DNA of 64,000 nt from Hydrogenophaga sp. IBVHS2 (lineage in GTDB: Bacteria > Pseudomonadota > Gammaproteobacteria > Burkholderiales > Burkholderiaceae_C), in NCBI RefSeq assembly GCF_002127215.1, contig NZ_NFUT01000007.1:44647-108646 (forward strand). Direction: 5' to 3'. The notes beneath the pieces were generated by a model. It searched no databases. It saw nothing but the letters and a program-made list of their open reading frames with translations, and was not told the origin of the DNA. The position numbers and the translations under genes are program-made. Positions 22,118 through 30,848 of the stretch are shown here, piece by piece. Position 1 is the first letter of the stretch, and each line of letters opens with the position of its first letter.

Positions 22118-22974
22118 CAGTCGCCCTCGAAGACCGGTCGCTGCTTCGCCGCGAACGCCTCGTAGGCGCGGCGGAAGTCCTGCGTCTGCATGCAGATGGC
22201 CTGGGCCTGGGCCTCGGCCTCGATGGCCTGGTCCAGCGTCATGGCCCATTCCTGGTGCAGCATGGTTTTGGTCATGCCGTGCGCGAAGGTCGGGCCCTGG
22301 GCCAGCGAGGCCGCCAGCTTCTGCGCAGCGGCCAGCAGCTCGGCGCTCTCGTGCAGGGCATTGAAGAAGCCCCAGGCGTGGCCCTCCTGCGCCGTCATGC
22401 TGCGGCCGGTCAGCAGCAGCTCGCTGGCGCGGCCCTGGCCGATCATGCGCGGCAGCAGGGCACAGGCGCCCATGTCGGCGCCGGCCAGGCCCACCCGGGT
22501 GAACAGGAAGGCGGTGCTGGTGGCCGGTGTGCCCAGGCGCAGGTCGCTGGCCAGGGCCATCATGGCGCCGGCCCCGGCGCACACGCCGTCGATGGCCGCG
22601 ACGATGGGCTGCGGGCAGGCCCGCATGGCCGCCACCAGGGCGCCGGTCATGCGGGTGAAGGCCAGCAGCTCGGGCATGGTCATGCGGGTGAGGGGGCCGA
22701 TGATCTCGTGCACGTCGCCGCCCGAACAGAAGTTGCCGCCGGCCCCGGTCAGCACCACGGCACGCACGTCGGTGGATTTCGGCAGCGCCAGGAACCAGTC
22801 GCGCAGCTCGGCATACGAGTCGAAGGTCAGCGGGTTCTTGCGCTCGGGCCGGTTCAGGCTGAGCGTGGCCACGCCGTCCTGCAGGCTCAGGGCGAAGTGC
22901 TGCGGCCGTGCCGGTGCCGGCCCGTACTGGCCGCGCATGGGGTTGTGGTCGGGGATGGGGTGTTTCATGCTCAT
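22117..22974 (-). CDS. Enoyl-CoA hydratase/isomerase family protein
   Basis: A 285-residue crotonase-fold protein. [18 protein letters not shown] opens the fold. [17 protein letters not shown] supplies the oxyanion-hole glycines, and [26 protein letters not shown] carries the second oxyanion element. It probably hydrates or hydrolytically opens a cyclic enoyl-CoA formed after ring reduction. The ATG at 22974 overlaps the MarR stop by 4 bp; a second ATG two codons later is possible. Confidence 0.9.
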   Translation of the reverse strand: MSMKHPIPDHNPMRGQYGPAPARPQHFALSLQDGVATLSLNRPERKNPLTFDSYAELRDWFLALPKSTDVRAVVLTGAGGNFCSGGDVHEIIGPLTRMTMPELLAFTRMTGALVAAMRACPQPIVAAIDGVCAGAGAMMALASDLRLGTPATSTAFLFTRVGLAGADMGACALLPRMIGQGRASELLLTGRSMTAQEGHAWGFFNALHESAELLAAAQKLAASLAQGPTFAHGMTKTMLHQEWAMTLDQAIEAEAQAQAICMQTQDFRRAYEAFAAKQRPVFEGD

Positions 22975-23492
22975 TCCAGTTCGTCGGTCTGCAGCCGGCG
23001 GTTGATCTCGATCTGGCTCTGCTTGAGCCGGCCCAGCAGCCGGTGCAGCTGGTCCACGTCGCGGGCCGGGAGGTCGGCAAAGGCTTCCACGATCCACTGC
23101 TCGTGCTGCTCGGCCATGGCCGCAAAGGCGGCCTGGCCCTGGGGCGTGAGGCGCACCCGGAAGGCGCGGCGGTCGCCGTCCACGCCCACGCGTTCCACCA
23201 GCCCTTCGGCCACCAGCTGGTCGGTGATGCCGGTCACGTTGCCGCCGGTGACCATGAGCCGGTGGGAGAGCTCCTTCATCTTCAGGCCCTCGGGATGGCG
23301 TTCGAGCTGGGCCATCAGGTCGAAGCGGGGCAGGGTGGTGTCGAACTGCTCGCGCAGGCCGGCGCGCACCCGTTTCTCGATCAGCTGCGAGCAGGCCAGC
23401 AGGCGCAGCCACAGCCGCAGCTCGCGCGCGTGCTCGCTGTGGGCACGGGCTTCGAGGTCGAGCACGGCGGGCTCGGGGCGGGTGGTGCTCAT
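22971..23492 (-). CDS. MarR family transcriptional regulator of the aromatic-acid operon
   Basis: A 173-residue winged-helix regulator. The DNA-binding core is [47 protein letters not shown] at about residues 70-117, with the DRR wing tip typical of MarR. Similar regulators of aromatic CoA pathways (BadR, HcaR and GenR types) sense aryl-CoA thioesters. It lies inside the operon with 4 bp overlaps on both sides, so it would be autoregulated. A 19 bp palindrome within the operon promoter is its probable operator. Confidence 0.9.
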   Translation of the reverse strand: MSTTRPEPAVLDLEARAHSEHARELRLWLRLLACSQLIEKRVRAGLREQFDTTLPRFDLMAQLERHPEGLKMKELSHRLMVTGGNVTGITDQLVAEGLVERVGVDGDRRAFRVRLTPQGQAAFAAMAEQHEQWIVEAFADLPARDVDQLHRLLGRLKQSQIEINRRLQTDELE

Positions 23493-25870
23493 GCGGCCTC
23501 CTCGGGCGGCACGGCCGCAGCACCGCTCATGGCCTGTTCGCGCGCGATTTCGCGGTAGAGCTGGTCGCGCCCGCTCTCGTAGGGGCGAGGCCAGGCGATG
23601 GCACGGGTCTGCAGCTTCGCGGCCTGGTGCAGCGTCCAGGCCGGGTCGGCCAGGTGCGGGCGGGCCACGGCGCACAGGTCGGCCCGGCCGGCGGCGATGA
23701 TGCTGTTGGCATGGTCGGCCTCGCTGATGGCGCCCACCGCCATGGTCAGGATGCCGGCCTCGTTGCGCACCCGGTCGGCGAACGGCGTCTGGTACATGCG
23801 GCCGTACACCGGCCGGGCGGCCCGCGTGGTCTGGCCGGACGACACGTCGATCACGTCACAGCCGGCGGCCTTGAACAGCCGCGCCATGGCCACCGCGTCG
23901 TCCGGCGTGTTGCCGCCGGGGGCCCAGTCGTGCGCCGAGATGCGCACGCTCATGGGCCGGTGGGCCGGCCACACGGCCCGCATGGCGGCAAACACCTCCA
24001 GCGGCCAGCGGCAGCGGTTCTCCAGCGAGCCGCCGTAATCGTCGGTGCGCCGGTTGGTGAGCGGGCAGATGAAGGCCGAGAGCAGGTAGCCGTGGGCGCA
24101 GTGCAGCTCCAGCCAGTCGAAGCCGGCATCCGCAGCACGCCGGGTGGCGGCCACGAAGGCGGCGGTGAGCGCATCCATGTCGGCGCGGGTCAGGGCGCGC
24201 GGCGTCTGGTTCTGCTCGCCGTAGGGCACGGCGCTGGCCGACACCAGCGGCCAGTTGTTCTCGGGCAGCGGCTCGTCGGTGCCTTCCCAGCCCACGCGGG
24301 TGGAGCCCTTGGGGCCGCTGTGGCCGATCTGGATGCCGATGTGCGTCTGCCCGTGGGTGTGGGCGAAGTCCACCACGCGCTGGAGTGCATCGCGCTGGGC
24401 GTCGTTCCACAGGCCGGGGCAGCCGGGGGTGATGCGGCCCTCGGGCGTGGGGCTGGTCATCTCCACCATCACCAGTCCGGCGCCGCCGGTGGCCCGCGCA
24501 CCCAGGTGCACCAGGTGCCAGTCGCCCACCACGCCGTCCTGCGCCATGTACTGCGCCATGGGCGAGACCACGATGCGGTTCTTCAGTGTCACGCCGCGCA
24601 CGGTCAAGGGCAGCAGCATGGGCGGCGTGGGGCGGGAGCGGGCCGGGGCATCCGGGCGGACCTGGCGCTCCAGGTAACGCTCGTAGCCCTCCAGCCAGGC
24701 GACGTCGCGCAGGCGCAGGTTCTCGTGGCTGATGCGCTGGCTGCGGGTGAGCAGCGAGTAGGCGAACTGCTCGATCTCCATGCCGGTGTAGCGGTCGACA
24801 TGCTCGAACCATTCGGTGGAGTTGCGCGCGGCGTTCTGGATCTTGAGCACCTCCACGCTGCGCCGGGCCTGGTAGGCCTGCAGCGCGGTGGTCAGATCGT
24901 GGCCGGCCTCGGCGTCGAAGGTGTCGGCCAGGTCGATGGCGTCTTCCAGCGCCAGCTTGGTGCCGCTGCCGATCGAGAAATGGGCGGTGTGGGCTGCATC
25001 GCCCATGAGCACGATGGGGGCCTGCACGCCGTCCTGGTGAATCCAGTTCTGGCAGATGACACGGGGAAACCGTATCCAGATGGCCGAGCCGCGCAGGTGC
25101 GACGCATTGCTCAGCAGCGCATGGCCATCGAGGTGGCGGGCGAACAGGCGCTCGCAGAACGCGATCGCCTCGGCCTGCTCCATGGTGTCCAGCCCGTGCG
25201 CCTTCCAGACCGATTCCGGTGTCTCGACGATGAAGGTCGAGGTGTCGGCGTCGAACTTGTAGGCATGGGCCTGAAACCAGCCGTGCTCGGTCTGTTCGAA
25301 GGCGAAGGTGAAGGCGTCGAAGGTCTTTTTGGTGCCCAGCCACACGAAGCGGCACTGGCGGGTGTCGATGTCGGGCTGGAAGGTGTCGGCGTAGCGGGTG
25401 CGGATGCGGCTGTTCAGGCCGTCGCTGGCGATCACCAGGTCGGCCCGGTACTGTTCGGCCAGGGCCTGGTCGTCGGTCACGTCGGTCTCGAACACCAGCT
25501 TCACCCCCAGCGCCAGGCAGCGGTCCTGCAGGATGTTGAGCAGCCGCTTGCGGCCGATGCCGCAGAAGCCGTGGCCACCGCTGCGCACGCTGCGGCCCTT
25601 GAAGAAGACCTCGATGTCGTCCCAGTGGTTGAAGGCGTCGCCGATCAGCCGGGCGCTCTCGGGGTCGGCCCGCCGCAGGTTGACCAGGGTGGCGTCCGAG
25701 AACACCACGCCCCAGCCGAAGGTGTCGAAAGGCCGGTTGCGCTCCACCACCGTGACCTCCAGCGCCGGGTGGCGGCGTTTCATGAGCAGCGCGAAGTACA
25801 GGCCGGCGGGGCCGCCGCCGATGCACAGGATGCGCTGCAGTCCGGCCGGGGGGGTGGTGCGTGGGTTCAT
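23489..25870 (-). CDS. abmA: 2-aminobenzoyl-CoA monooxygenase/reductase-type fusion (salicylyl-CoA 5-hydroxylase-like)
   Basis: A 793-residue two-domain flavoprotein. Residues 1-410 are a class A FAD monooxygenase with GGGPAG at 18-23 and [25 protein letters not shown] near residue 290. From about residue 415 an Old Yellow Enzyme-type domain follows ([50 protein letters not shown]). This fusion is the hallmark of Azoarcus evansii 2-aminobenzoyl-CoA monooxygenase/reductase, which hydroxylates and then reduces the ring in one protein. Length and neighbours agree. First gene of a six-gene coupled operon. Salicylyl-CoA 5-hydroxylase is a related alternative name. Confidence 0.88.
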   Translation of the reverse strand: MNPRTTPPAGLQRILCIGGGPAGLYFALLMKRRHPALEVTVVERNRPFDTFGWGVVFSDATLVNLRRADPESARLIGDAFNHWDDIEVFFKGRSVRSGGHGFCGIGRKRLLNILQDRCLALGVKLVFETDVTDDQALAEQYRADLVIASDGLNSRIRTRYADTFQPDIDTRQCRFVWLGTKKTFDAFTFAFEQTEHGWFQAHAYKFDADTSTFIVETPESVWKAHGLDTMEQAEAIAFCERLFARHLDGHALLSNASHLRGSAIWIRFPRVICQNWIHQDGVQAPIVLMGDAAHTAHFSIGSGTKLALEDAIDLADTFDAEAGHDLTTALQAYQARRSVEVLKIQNAARNSTEWFEHVDRYTGMEIEQFAYSLLTRSQRISHENLRLRDVAWLEGYERYLERQVRPDAPARSRPTPPMLLPLTVRGVTLKNRIVVSPMAQYMAQDGVVGDWHLVHLGARATGGAGLVMVEMTSPTPEGRITPGCPGLWNDAQRDALQRVVDFAHTHGQTHIGIQIGHSGPKGSTRVGWEGTDEPLPENNWPLVSASAVPYGEQNQTPRALTRADMDALTAAFVAATRRAADAGFDWLELHCAHGYLLSAFICPLTNRRTDDYGGSLENRCRWPLEVFAAMRAVWPAHRPMSVRISAHDWAPGGNTPDDAVAMARLFKAAGCDVIDVSSGQTTRAARPVYGRMYQTPFADRVRNEAGILTMAVGAISEADHANSIIAAGRADLCAVARPHLADPAWTLHQAAKLQTRAIAWPRPYESGRDQLYREIAREQAMSGAAAVPPEEAA

Positions 25871-25878
25871 GGGAATTT

Positions 25879-25906
25879 AGTTTAGACCTGAATAATTCAG
25901 ATCCAA
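25879..25906 (-). promoter_or_regulatory. Promoter of the 2-aminobenzoate operon
   Basis: On the minus strand a TTGGAT -35 box (25901-25906), a 16 bp spacer and a TAAACT -10 box (25879-25884) precede the ATG at 25870. Only 8 bases separate the -10 box from the ATG, so transcription should begin at or next to the start codon. The spacer is filled by a palindrome. Confidence 0.6.
25885..25903. promoter_or_regulatory. Palindromic operator, probable MarR site
   Basis: GACCTGAATAATTCAGATC is a 19 bp palindrome with one mismatched pair; the core CTGAAT/ATTCAG is perfect. It fits between the -35 and -10 boxes and overlaps the -35. Binding there would block RNA polymerase, as in classical MarR repression by the regulator encoded in the same operon. 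Confidence 0.65.
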
Positions 25907-25963
25907 TCGGGTATTCCCGGATGGCACACGGTGTCAGAATCCGGTTTTGACCCGAAGCACGCC

Positions 25964-26290
25964 ATGGCCCTCTACCGTTTCAAGTCCCGCGAGACCGGCG
26001 ATCTGGTCATGACCTCCGAGCACGGCAAGCGCCTGCTGGAGATCCTGGGCAAGGACCCGTCAGGCCCCGGCATCGTGCTGCCCGAGCAGATGCCCGGCGC
26101 CATCGACGCCATCCGGCAGGCCATCGCGGCCGAGGAAGCCGAACTCCAGCGCCTGACCGAGGAGGCGGCCGCCCGGGGCGAACCGCCACCGCACTTCGAT
26201 GCGGTCAGCCTGCGCATGCGCAGCGTGCCCTTCATCGAGATGCTGCAGCGTTGCCAGCAGGCGGGCGTGGAGATCGTGTGGGGCGTCTGA
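25964..26290 (+). CDS. DUF1840 family protein
   Basis: A 108-residue soluble protein. MALYRFKSRETGDLVMTSEHGKRLLEILGK is the opening of DUF1840, a small betaproteobacterial family of unknown function. The middle (residues 50-75) is an acidic helix, and the end VPFIEMLQRCQQAGVEIVWGV is conserved in the family as I recall it. An upstream GTG at 25931 is in frame but would add residues absent from relatives. The next gene, starting at GTG 26278, overlaps its 3' end. Confidence 0.8.
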   Translation: MALYRFKSRETGDLVMTSEHGKRLLEILGKDPSGPGIVLPEQMPGAIDAIRQAIAAEEAELQRLTEEAAARGEPPPHFDAVSLRMRSVPFIEMLQRCQQAGVEIVWGV

Positions 26291-26664
26291 AGCGGTTCGT
26301 CGCCCGCGGGGTGCTCGCCAGCTTCTTCCTGTCGCTGGCGCTGTCGCTGCTGGGCGCGATCGTGCATCCGGCCAGCGCCACGCTGGTCTGCTCGCCATCC
26401 GGGCAGCTGCGTTATGTCTCGCTGGACGAGCCCCCGGGCGGCGAGACGCCCATGGCCATGGGCGAATGCTCCCTGTGCGCGGCCTGGCTGCCCGAACCCC
26501 CGACCCCGGTCGAGCCGCCGCTGCCGGTGGCCCGCCGCAGCGTGGCCGACCCTGGCGACGGCCCGCACCAGCCCCAGCAGGCGGCCGCGCCGCCGCCCGC
26601 CCGAGGCCCCCCATCTCCGTCTGACGAACGCCCCCTGCAAGGGGGCTCCCGGCCCGCTGCGTGA
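26278..26664 (+). CDS. DUF2946-like exported protein
   Basis: A 128-residue protein with an N-terminal signal/TM segment (VLASFFLSLALSLLGAIVHPASA). A short Cys-bearing core follows, with LVCSPSGQLRYVSL and ECSLCAAWLP (CxxC). This matches DUF2946, a small family often found beside copper TonB receptors and Cu-handling genes. The GTG at 26278 is favoured because GGAG at 26269-26272 is correctly spaced. The last 40 residues are low-complexity and proline-rich, and run into a palindromic GCCCCCT/AGGGGGC element, so the C terminus may be a recent extension. Confidence 0.65.
   Translation: MGRLKRFVARGVLASFFLSLALSLLGAIVHPASATLVCSPSGQLRYVSLDEPPGGETPMAMGECSLCAAWLPEPPTPVEPPLPVARRSVADPGDGPHQPQQAAAPPPARGPPSPSDERPLQGGSRPAA
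26630..26646. repeat. GCCCCCT/AGGGGGC palindromic repeat copy
   Basis: GCCCCCT and AGGGGGC form a 7 bp stem with a three-base loop. The core matches the longer element at 34181-34196. This copy sits within the 3' coding end of the DUF2946-like gene. Confidence 0.55.
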
Positions 26665-26710
26665 GTCCACGCCGGCGGGCCTGTCCTCATTCGTCCGTCA
26701 GGAGACTTTC

Positions 26711-29002
26711 ATGTCCGTTCCCGTCCGGCGGGCCGCCATCGCGGCCGCCTGTTCGCTCGCGTCGGCCGCCATCCAGGCCCAGACCGAAGCCCCCCAGCGC
26801 GAGCTGGGCACCGTCACCATCACCGGTGGCCAGCCCACCTCGCTGCCCACCCAGATCCCCACCACCATCGAAGGGGTGACTGCCGAGCAGATCGGCCGCA
26901 GCATCAACGCCACCGACAGCCAGGATGCGCTGAAGTACCTGCCCAGCCTGCTGGTGCGCAAGCGCTACATCGGCGACTACAACCACGCGGTGCTGTCCAC
27001 GCGCGCCTCCGGCACCGGCAACCCGGCCCGCTCCATGGTGTTTGCCGACGGCATCCTGCTGTCCAATTACCTGGGCAACGGCCCCACCAACGCCCCGCGC
27101 TGGATGCTGGTGGCGCCCGAGGAAATCGACCGGGTCGATGTGCTGTACGGCCCGTTCTCGGCCGCCTACCCGGGCAACTCGGTGGGTGCGGTGGTGGACT
27201 ATGTCACCCGCATGCCCCAGACCTTCGAGGCCCACGGCAAGGTCAGCTTCCAGCACCAGCCGTTCAAGCTCTACAACACCGACGAGACCTACAACGGCTG
27301 CCAGATCGGCGCCTCAGCCGGCAACAAGGCCGGCGACTGGTCGTGGTTCTTCAGTCTGACCCAGACCCGCAGCGAAGGCCAGCCGCTGACCTTTGCCACC
27401 CGCACCCTGGCCCAGGGCGCGGTGGGCAACACCGGCACGCCGGTGACAGGTGCCGTGCTGGACCTGGACCGCACCAACCAGCCCTGGTACCTGCTGGGCA
27501 CCGGTACCGAATACACCACCACCCAGAACGTCTTCAAGCTCAAGCTGGCCTACGACATCAGCAGCACCCTCAAGGCGCAGTACACCCTGGGCCTGTGGAA
27601 CAACCGTGCCGATGGCCGGGCGGCCACCTACCTGCGGGATGCCGCCGGCAACCCGGTGTACAGCGGCACGGTCAACATCGCCGGGCGCAGCTTCAACCTC
27701 AACGGTGCCACGCCGCTGTTCGGCCAGACCCGCGAGGACATCACGCATGTGATGCATGGCTTCACCCTCAAGACCCGGACCCAGGGCACCTGGGACTGGG
27801 CCGCCTCGGTCAGCCAGTACGACTACGCCACCGACGAGCTGCGCCGCAACACCACCGTGTTGCCGGGCGCCTTCACCGGCGGCGCCGGCACCATCGTGGA
27901 CAGCGAGGGCACCGGCTGGACCACGCTGGACCTGCGCGGCACCTGGCGTCCGCAGGGCATCGGCGGCACGCACATCGTCGACATGGGCGTGCAGCGCGAC
28001 CACCACACCCTGCGCACCCGCGACAACGCCACCAGCAACTGGATCACCGGCGCACCGGGCGCGCTGACCGCCGCCTTCGGTGGCGACAGCACCCTGACCA
28101 GCCTCTGGGCCCAGGACACCTGGCGCCTGGCCAAGGACTGGAAGGCCGTGCTGGGCGGGCGACTGGAGAACTGGCAGACCGACAAGGGTTTCCGCATCGC
28201 CGGCAACGCCTCGGTGGCCTATGCCGAGCGGTCCGAGAACTACTTCTCGCCCAAGGCCGCACTGTCGTGGCAGGCGGCACCGCAGTGGGTGCTCAAGGCC
28301 TCGACCGGCCGCGCCATCCGCGTGCCCACGGTCAGCGAGCTCTACCAGGGTGGTGTGAACAACCTGGGCCAGGCCACCCTGAACGACCCCAACCTGCGAC
28401 CGGAAAAATCCTGGACCACCGAGCTGATGGCCGAGCGCGACCTGGGCAACGGCCTGCTGCGCTTCACCGGCTTCTTCGAGCGCACCCAGGACGCCCTGTA
28501 TTCGCAGGTCAACGTGCTGTCCGGCATCACCACCGCGACCATCCAGAACGTGGACCGCATCAACACCCAGGGCCTGGAAGTGGCCTACCAGGCCAACGAT
28601 GTGTTCACGCGCGGCATCGACCTGCTGGGCAGCGTCACCTGGGCCGACTCCAGGGTCCAGCGCAACGACAAGTTCCCGGCCAGCGTGGGCAAGCGCCAGA
28701 TCCGGGTGCCCGAATGGCGTGCCACCGGAGCGGTCACCTGGCGGCCGGACGACCGCTGGAGCTACACCTTCGGCGCGCGTTACAGCGGCGAGCAGTTCAG
28801 CACCTTGGACAACAGCGACATCAACGGCTTTGCCTATTTCGCTTCCAGCCGCTACTTCACCACCGATCTGCGGGTCACTTACAATGTCTCGCCCAAGAGC
28901 ACCCTGGCCTTCGGCATCGACAACCTGAACAACTACCAGTACTGGGCCTTCCACCCGTACCCGCAGCGCACCTTCCACCTCGAATTCAAGACCAGCCTGT
29001 GA
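26711..29002 (+). CDS. TonB-dependent receptor, probably for copper
   Basis: A 763-residue outer-membrane receptor. The signal peptide ends near AIQAQ (residue 24), followed by a TonB-box-like ELGTVTITG. The plug (about residues 45-165) includes LLVRKRYIGDYNHAVLSTRASG and IDRVDVLYGPFSAAYPGNSVGAVVDY. A 22-strand barrel follows, with LRPEKSWTTELMAERDLGNG typical of the family. The ribosome site AGGAG at 26700-26704 selects this ATG. The DUF2946 gene upstream and the DUF1775 gene downstream indicate copper rather than siderophore uptake, as in OprC-like loci. Confidence 0.85.
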   Translation: MSVPVRRAAIAAACSLASAAIQAQTEAPQRELGTVTITGGQPTSLPTQIPTTIEGVTAEQIGRSINATDSQDALKYLPSLLVRKRYIGDYNHAVLSTRASGTGNPARSMVFADGILLSNYLGNGPTNAPRWMLVAPEEIDRVDVLYGPFSAAYPGNSVGAVVDYVTRMPQTFEAHGKVSFQHQPFKLYNTDETYNGCQIGASAGNKAGDWSWFFSLTQTRSEGQPLTFATRTLAQGAVGNTGTPVTGAVLDLDRTNQPWYLLGTGTEYTTTQNVFKLKLAYDISSTLKAQYTLGLWNNRADGRAATYLRDAAGNPVYSGTVNIAGRSFNLNGATPLFGQTREDITHVMHGFTLKTRTQGTWDWAASVSQYDYATDELRRNTTVLPGAFTGGAGTIVDSEGTGWTTLDLRGTWRPQGIGGTHIVDMGVQRDHHTLRTRDNATSNWITGAPGALTAAFGGDSTLTSLWAQDTWRLAKDWKAVLGGRLENWQTDKGFRIAGNASVAYAERSENYFSPKAALSWQAAPQWVLKASTGRAIRVPTVSELYQGGVNNLGQATLNDPNLRPEKSWTTELMAERDLGNGLLRFTGFFERTQDALYSQVNVLSGITTATIQNVDRINTQGLEVAYQANDVFTRGIDLLGSVTWADSRVQRNDKFPASVGKRQIRVPEWRATGAVTWRPDDRWSYTFGARYSGEQFSTLDNSDINGFAYFASSRYFTTDLRVTYNVSPKSTLAFGIDNLNNYQYWAFHPYPQRTFHLEFKTSL

Positions 29003-29010
29003 GCACCACC

Positions 29011-29526
29011 ATGATGAAACTTCGCCACATTCCGTTCTGCGCTGCCATGGCCTTCGCCAGTGCCGGCGCCCTGGCCCATGTGACCCTGGAACAGCCGCAG
29101 GCCGCCCCGGGGGCCCGCTACAAGGCGGTGCTGAAGGTGACCCACGGCTGCAGCGGCTCGCCCACCGTGGTGGTGGACGTGACCCTGCCGCCCGGGGTGC
29201 GCGGTGCACGCCCCATGCCCAAGCCGGGCTGGAAGCTGGAGGTGCTGCGCGAGCCGCTGGCCCAGCCCTACCAGAGCCACGGCCGCACCGTCACCGAGGA
29301 CGCCACCCGCATCCGCTGGACCGCCCGCACGCCCGACGACGCCCTGGCATCGGCCCATTACGACGAGTTCGTGGTGGTGGCTTCAATGCCCGACCAGGCG
29401 GGCACCCTGTACTGGCCCGTGACGCAGCTGTGCGAGCGGGGGCGCCTGGACTGGACCGAGGTGCCCGGCCCGGGCAAGCCCTTCGACACGCTCACCGCGC
29501 CGGCCGCCGTGCTCGAGGTGCGCTGA
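29011..29526 (+). CDS. YcnI-like DUF1775 periplasmic protein (copper-associated)
   Basis: A 171-residue exported protein. After a signal peptide ending at residue 22 (GALAH), the mature protein begins HVTLEQPQAAPGARYKAVLKVTHGCSGSPT, the DUF1775 start. In YcnI the N-terminal histidine of the mature chain coordinates Cu(II), and the equivalent histidine is present. I expect a periplasmic copper-binding role beside the receptor. A GTG at 28999 overlapping the receptor stop is an alternative start, but ATG at 29011 gives a normal signal peptide. Confidence 0.85.
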   Translation: MMKLRHIPFCAAMAFASAGALAHVTLEQPQAAPGARYKAVLKVTHGCSGSPTVVVDVTLPPGVRGARPMPKPGWKLEVLREPLAQPYQSHGRTVTEDATRIRWTARTPDDALASAHYDEFVVVASMPDQAGTLYWPVTQLCERGRLDWTEVPGPGKPFDTLTAPAAVLEVR

Positions 29527-29693
29527 GGGCATGGAATGAACAGGAATCGGTGAAGACTTCCCACAAGGACATCACCACAATCCGCTCCGCCTGACCGATG
29601 GGGGTGGGCGGCCCGGGTGGCAACAGCCGGACCGTCGCTCCCGTCGGGCAGGGGGTCAAGTCCCGGAGCGGATCGGCGGACCGCTCCATTGGG

Positions 29694-29741
29694 CGGGGTG
29701 GTGCAACAGGCCCGGTGCCTGCTGTACCACCCCGTTTTTTT
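29694..29741 (+). terminator. Strong Rho-independent terminator of the copper locus
   Basis: CGGGGTGGT (29694-29702) pairs with ACCACCCCG (29726-29734), with further inner pairing of ACAGGC against GCCTGCTGT, then seven T residues. It closes rightward transcription 170 bp past the DUF1775 gene. The rest of the 29527-29756 gap holds a GGAGCGG/CCGCTCC hairpin but no recognisable gene. Confidence 0.85.
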
Positions 29742-29756
29742 CGACCCGGTCGGGTC

Positions 29757-30767
29757 TCAGTCCACCCGGGCGCCGGAGACCTTCACCACCGCCGCCCACT
29801 TGGTGATCTCGGCATCGATCAGGCTGGCAAACTCCGCCGGCGTGTTGCCGCCCGGAATGGCGCCTTGGGCCAGCAGCCGCTCCTTCACCGCCGGGCTGTT
29901 CAGTGCCTTGGCGGTTTCCTGCTGCAGCCGGCTCACGATGTCGGGTGGCGTGCCGGCCGGTGCCAGCAGCCCGAACCACGAACTGGCCTCGAAGCCCGGC
30001 AGGTTGCCGGCCTCGGCCACGGTGGGCACGTCCGGCAGAGCGGCCGACCGGACCGCGCTGGTCACTGCAAACGCCTTGAGGTTGCCGGCCTGGATGTGCG
30101 GCATGGCCGACGGCAGGTTGTCGAACATCACGTCCATGGCGCCGGCCAGCATGTCGGTCATGGCCGGTCCGGAGCCCCGGTAGGGGATGTGCGTCATGAA
30201 GATGCCGTTGCGCGACTTGAACAGCTCGCCCGCCAGATGGATGGAGGTGCCGTTGCCGCTGGAGGCCATGTTGAGCTTGCCCGGATTCGCCTTGGCGTAG
30301 CGCACGAAGTCGGCCACGTTGTTGATGCCCAGGGCCTTGGCGCGCTGGGTGTTCATCACCATCACGTTGGGCACGCCGGCGACCAGCGTGACCGGTGCAA
30401 AGTCCTTCTGCGGGTCGTAGGGCAGCTTCGCGTACAGGGCCTTGTTGATGCCGTGGGTGCCCACCGTGCCCATGAGCAGGGTGTGGCCGTCGGCCGGGGC
30501 CTTGGCCACGATCTCGGCCCCGATGTTGCCGCCCGCACCGGCCCGGTTGTCCACCACGAAGCTCTGGCCGAAGGCCTTGCTCAGTTCGGGCGCGATCACC
30601 CGGGCCAGGATGTCGGTGGTGCCGCCAGGGGCAAACGGAACCACGATGCGCACCGGCTTGCCGCCGGGCCAGGCGCCTTGTGCCCAGGCCGGCAGGGTGG
30701 TGCTCAGACCGAGCGCACCGATGGCGCCAAGGGCGCGGCGCCGATCGAGGGAAGTGGGGTGTGTCAT
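29757..30767 (-). CDS. Bug-family (TctC-type) tripartite tricarboxylate-transporter binding protein
   Basis: A 336-residue periplasmic solute receptor. The signal peptide carries a DRRRALG motif (possible Tat route) and ends near PAWAQG. The family landmarks are [43 protein letters not shown] and [34 protein letters not shown]. Bug receptors bind carboxylates or amino acids and are massively expanded in Burkholderiales, usually without adjacent TctA/TctB, as here. A ribosome site, AGGAGAC, precedes the ATG. Confidence 0.92.
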   Translation of the reverse strand: MTHPTSLDRRRALGAIGALGLSTTLPAWAQGAWPGGKPVRIVVPFAPGGTTDILARVIAPELSKAFGQSFVVDNRAGAGGNIGAEIVAKAPADGHTLLMGTVGTHGINKALYAKLPYDPQKDFAPVTLVAGVPNVMVMNTQRAKALGINNVADFVRYAKANPGKLNMASSGNGTSIHLAGELFKSRNGIFMTHIPYRGSGPAMTDMLAGAMDVMFDNLPSAMPHIQAGNLKAFAVTSAVRSAALPDVPTVAEAGNLPGFEASSWFGLLAPAGTPPDIVSRLQQETAKALNSPAVKERLLAQGAIPGGNTPAEFASLIDAEITKWAAVVKVSGARVD

Positions 30768-30794
30768 GCCTTGTCTCCTGTTGTTGTGGTCAAA

Positions 30795-30822
30795 GAAAAA
30801 AGGCCGCCCCATGGGGCGGCCT
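30795..30822 (-). terminator. Rho-independent terminator between the two Bug genes
   Basis: On the minus strand AGGCCGCCCC and GGGGCGGCCT form a perfect 10 bp stem with a two-base AT loop, directly followed by a run of T residues. It ends transcripts of the Bug gene at 30849-31832, so the second Bug gene has its own promoter. Confidence 0.88.
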
Positions 30823-30848
30823 GTGCGGTCGTCAGCGCATGGCGCAGG

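Noticed and set aside
29580..29700. Possible riboswitch or tRNA in the gap after the copper locus
   Set aside because: Several hairpins and a GGGTCAAGTCCC stretch caught the eye, but no cobalamin-box consensus, tRNA cloverleaf or CCA end could be assembled on either strand.
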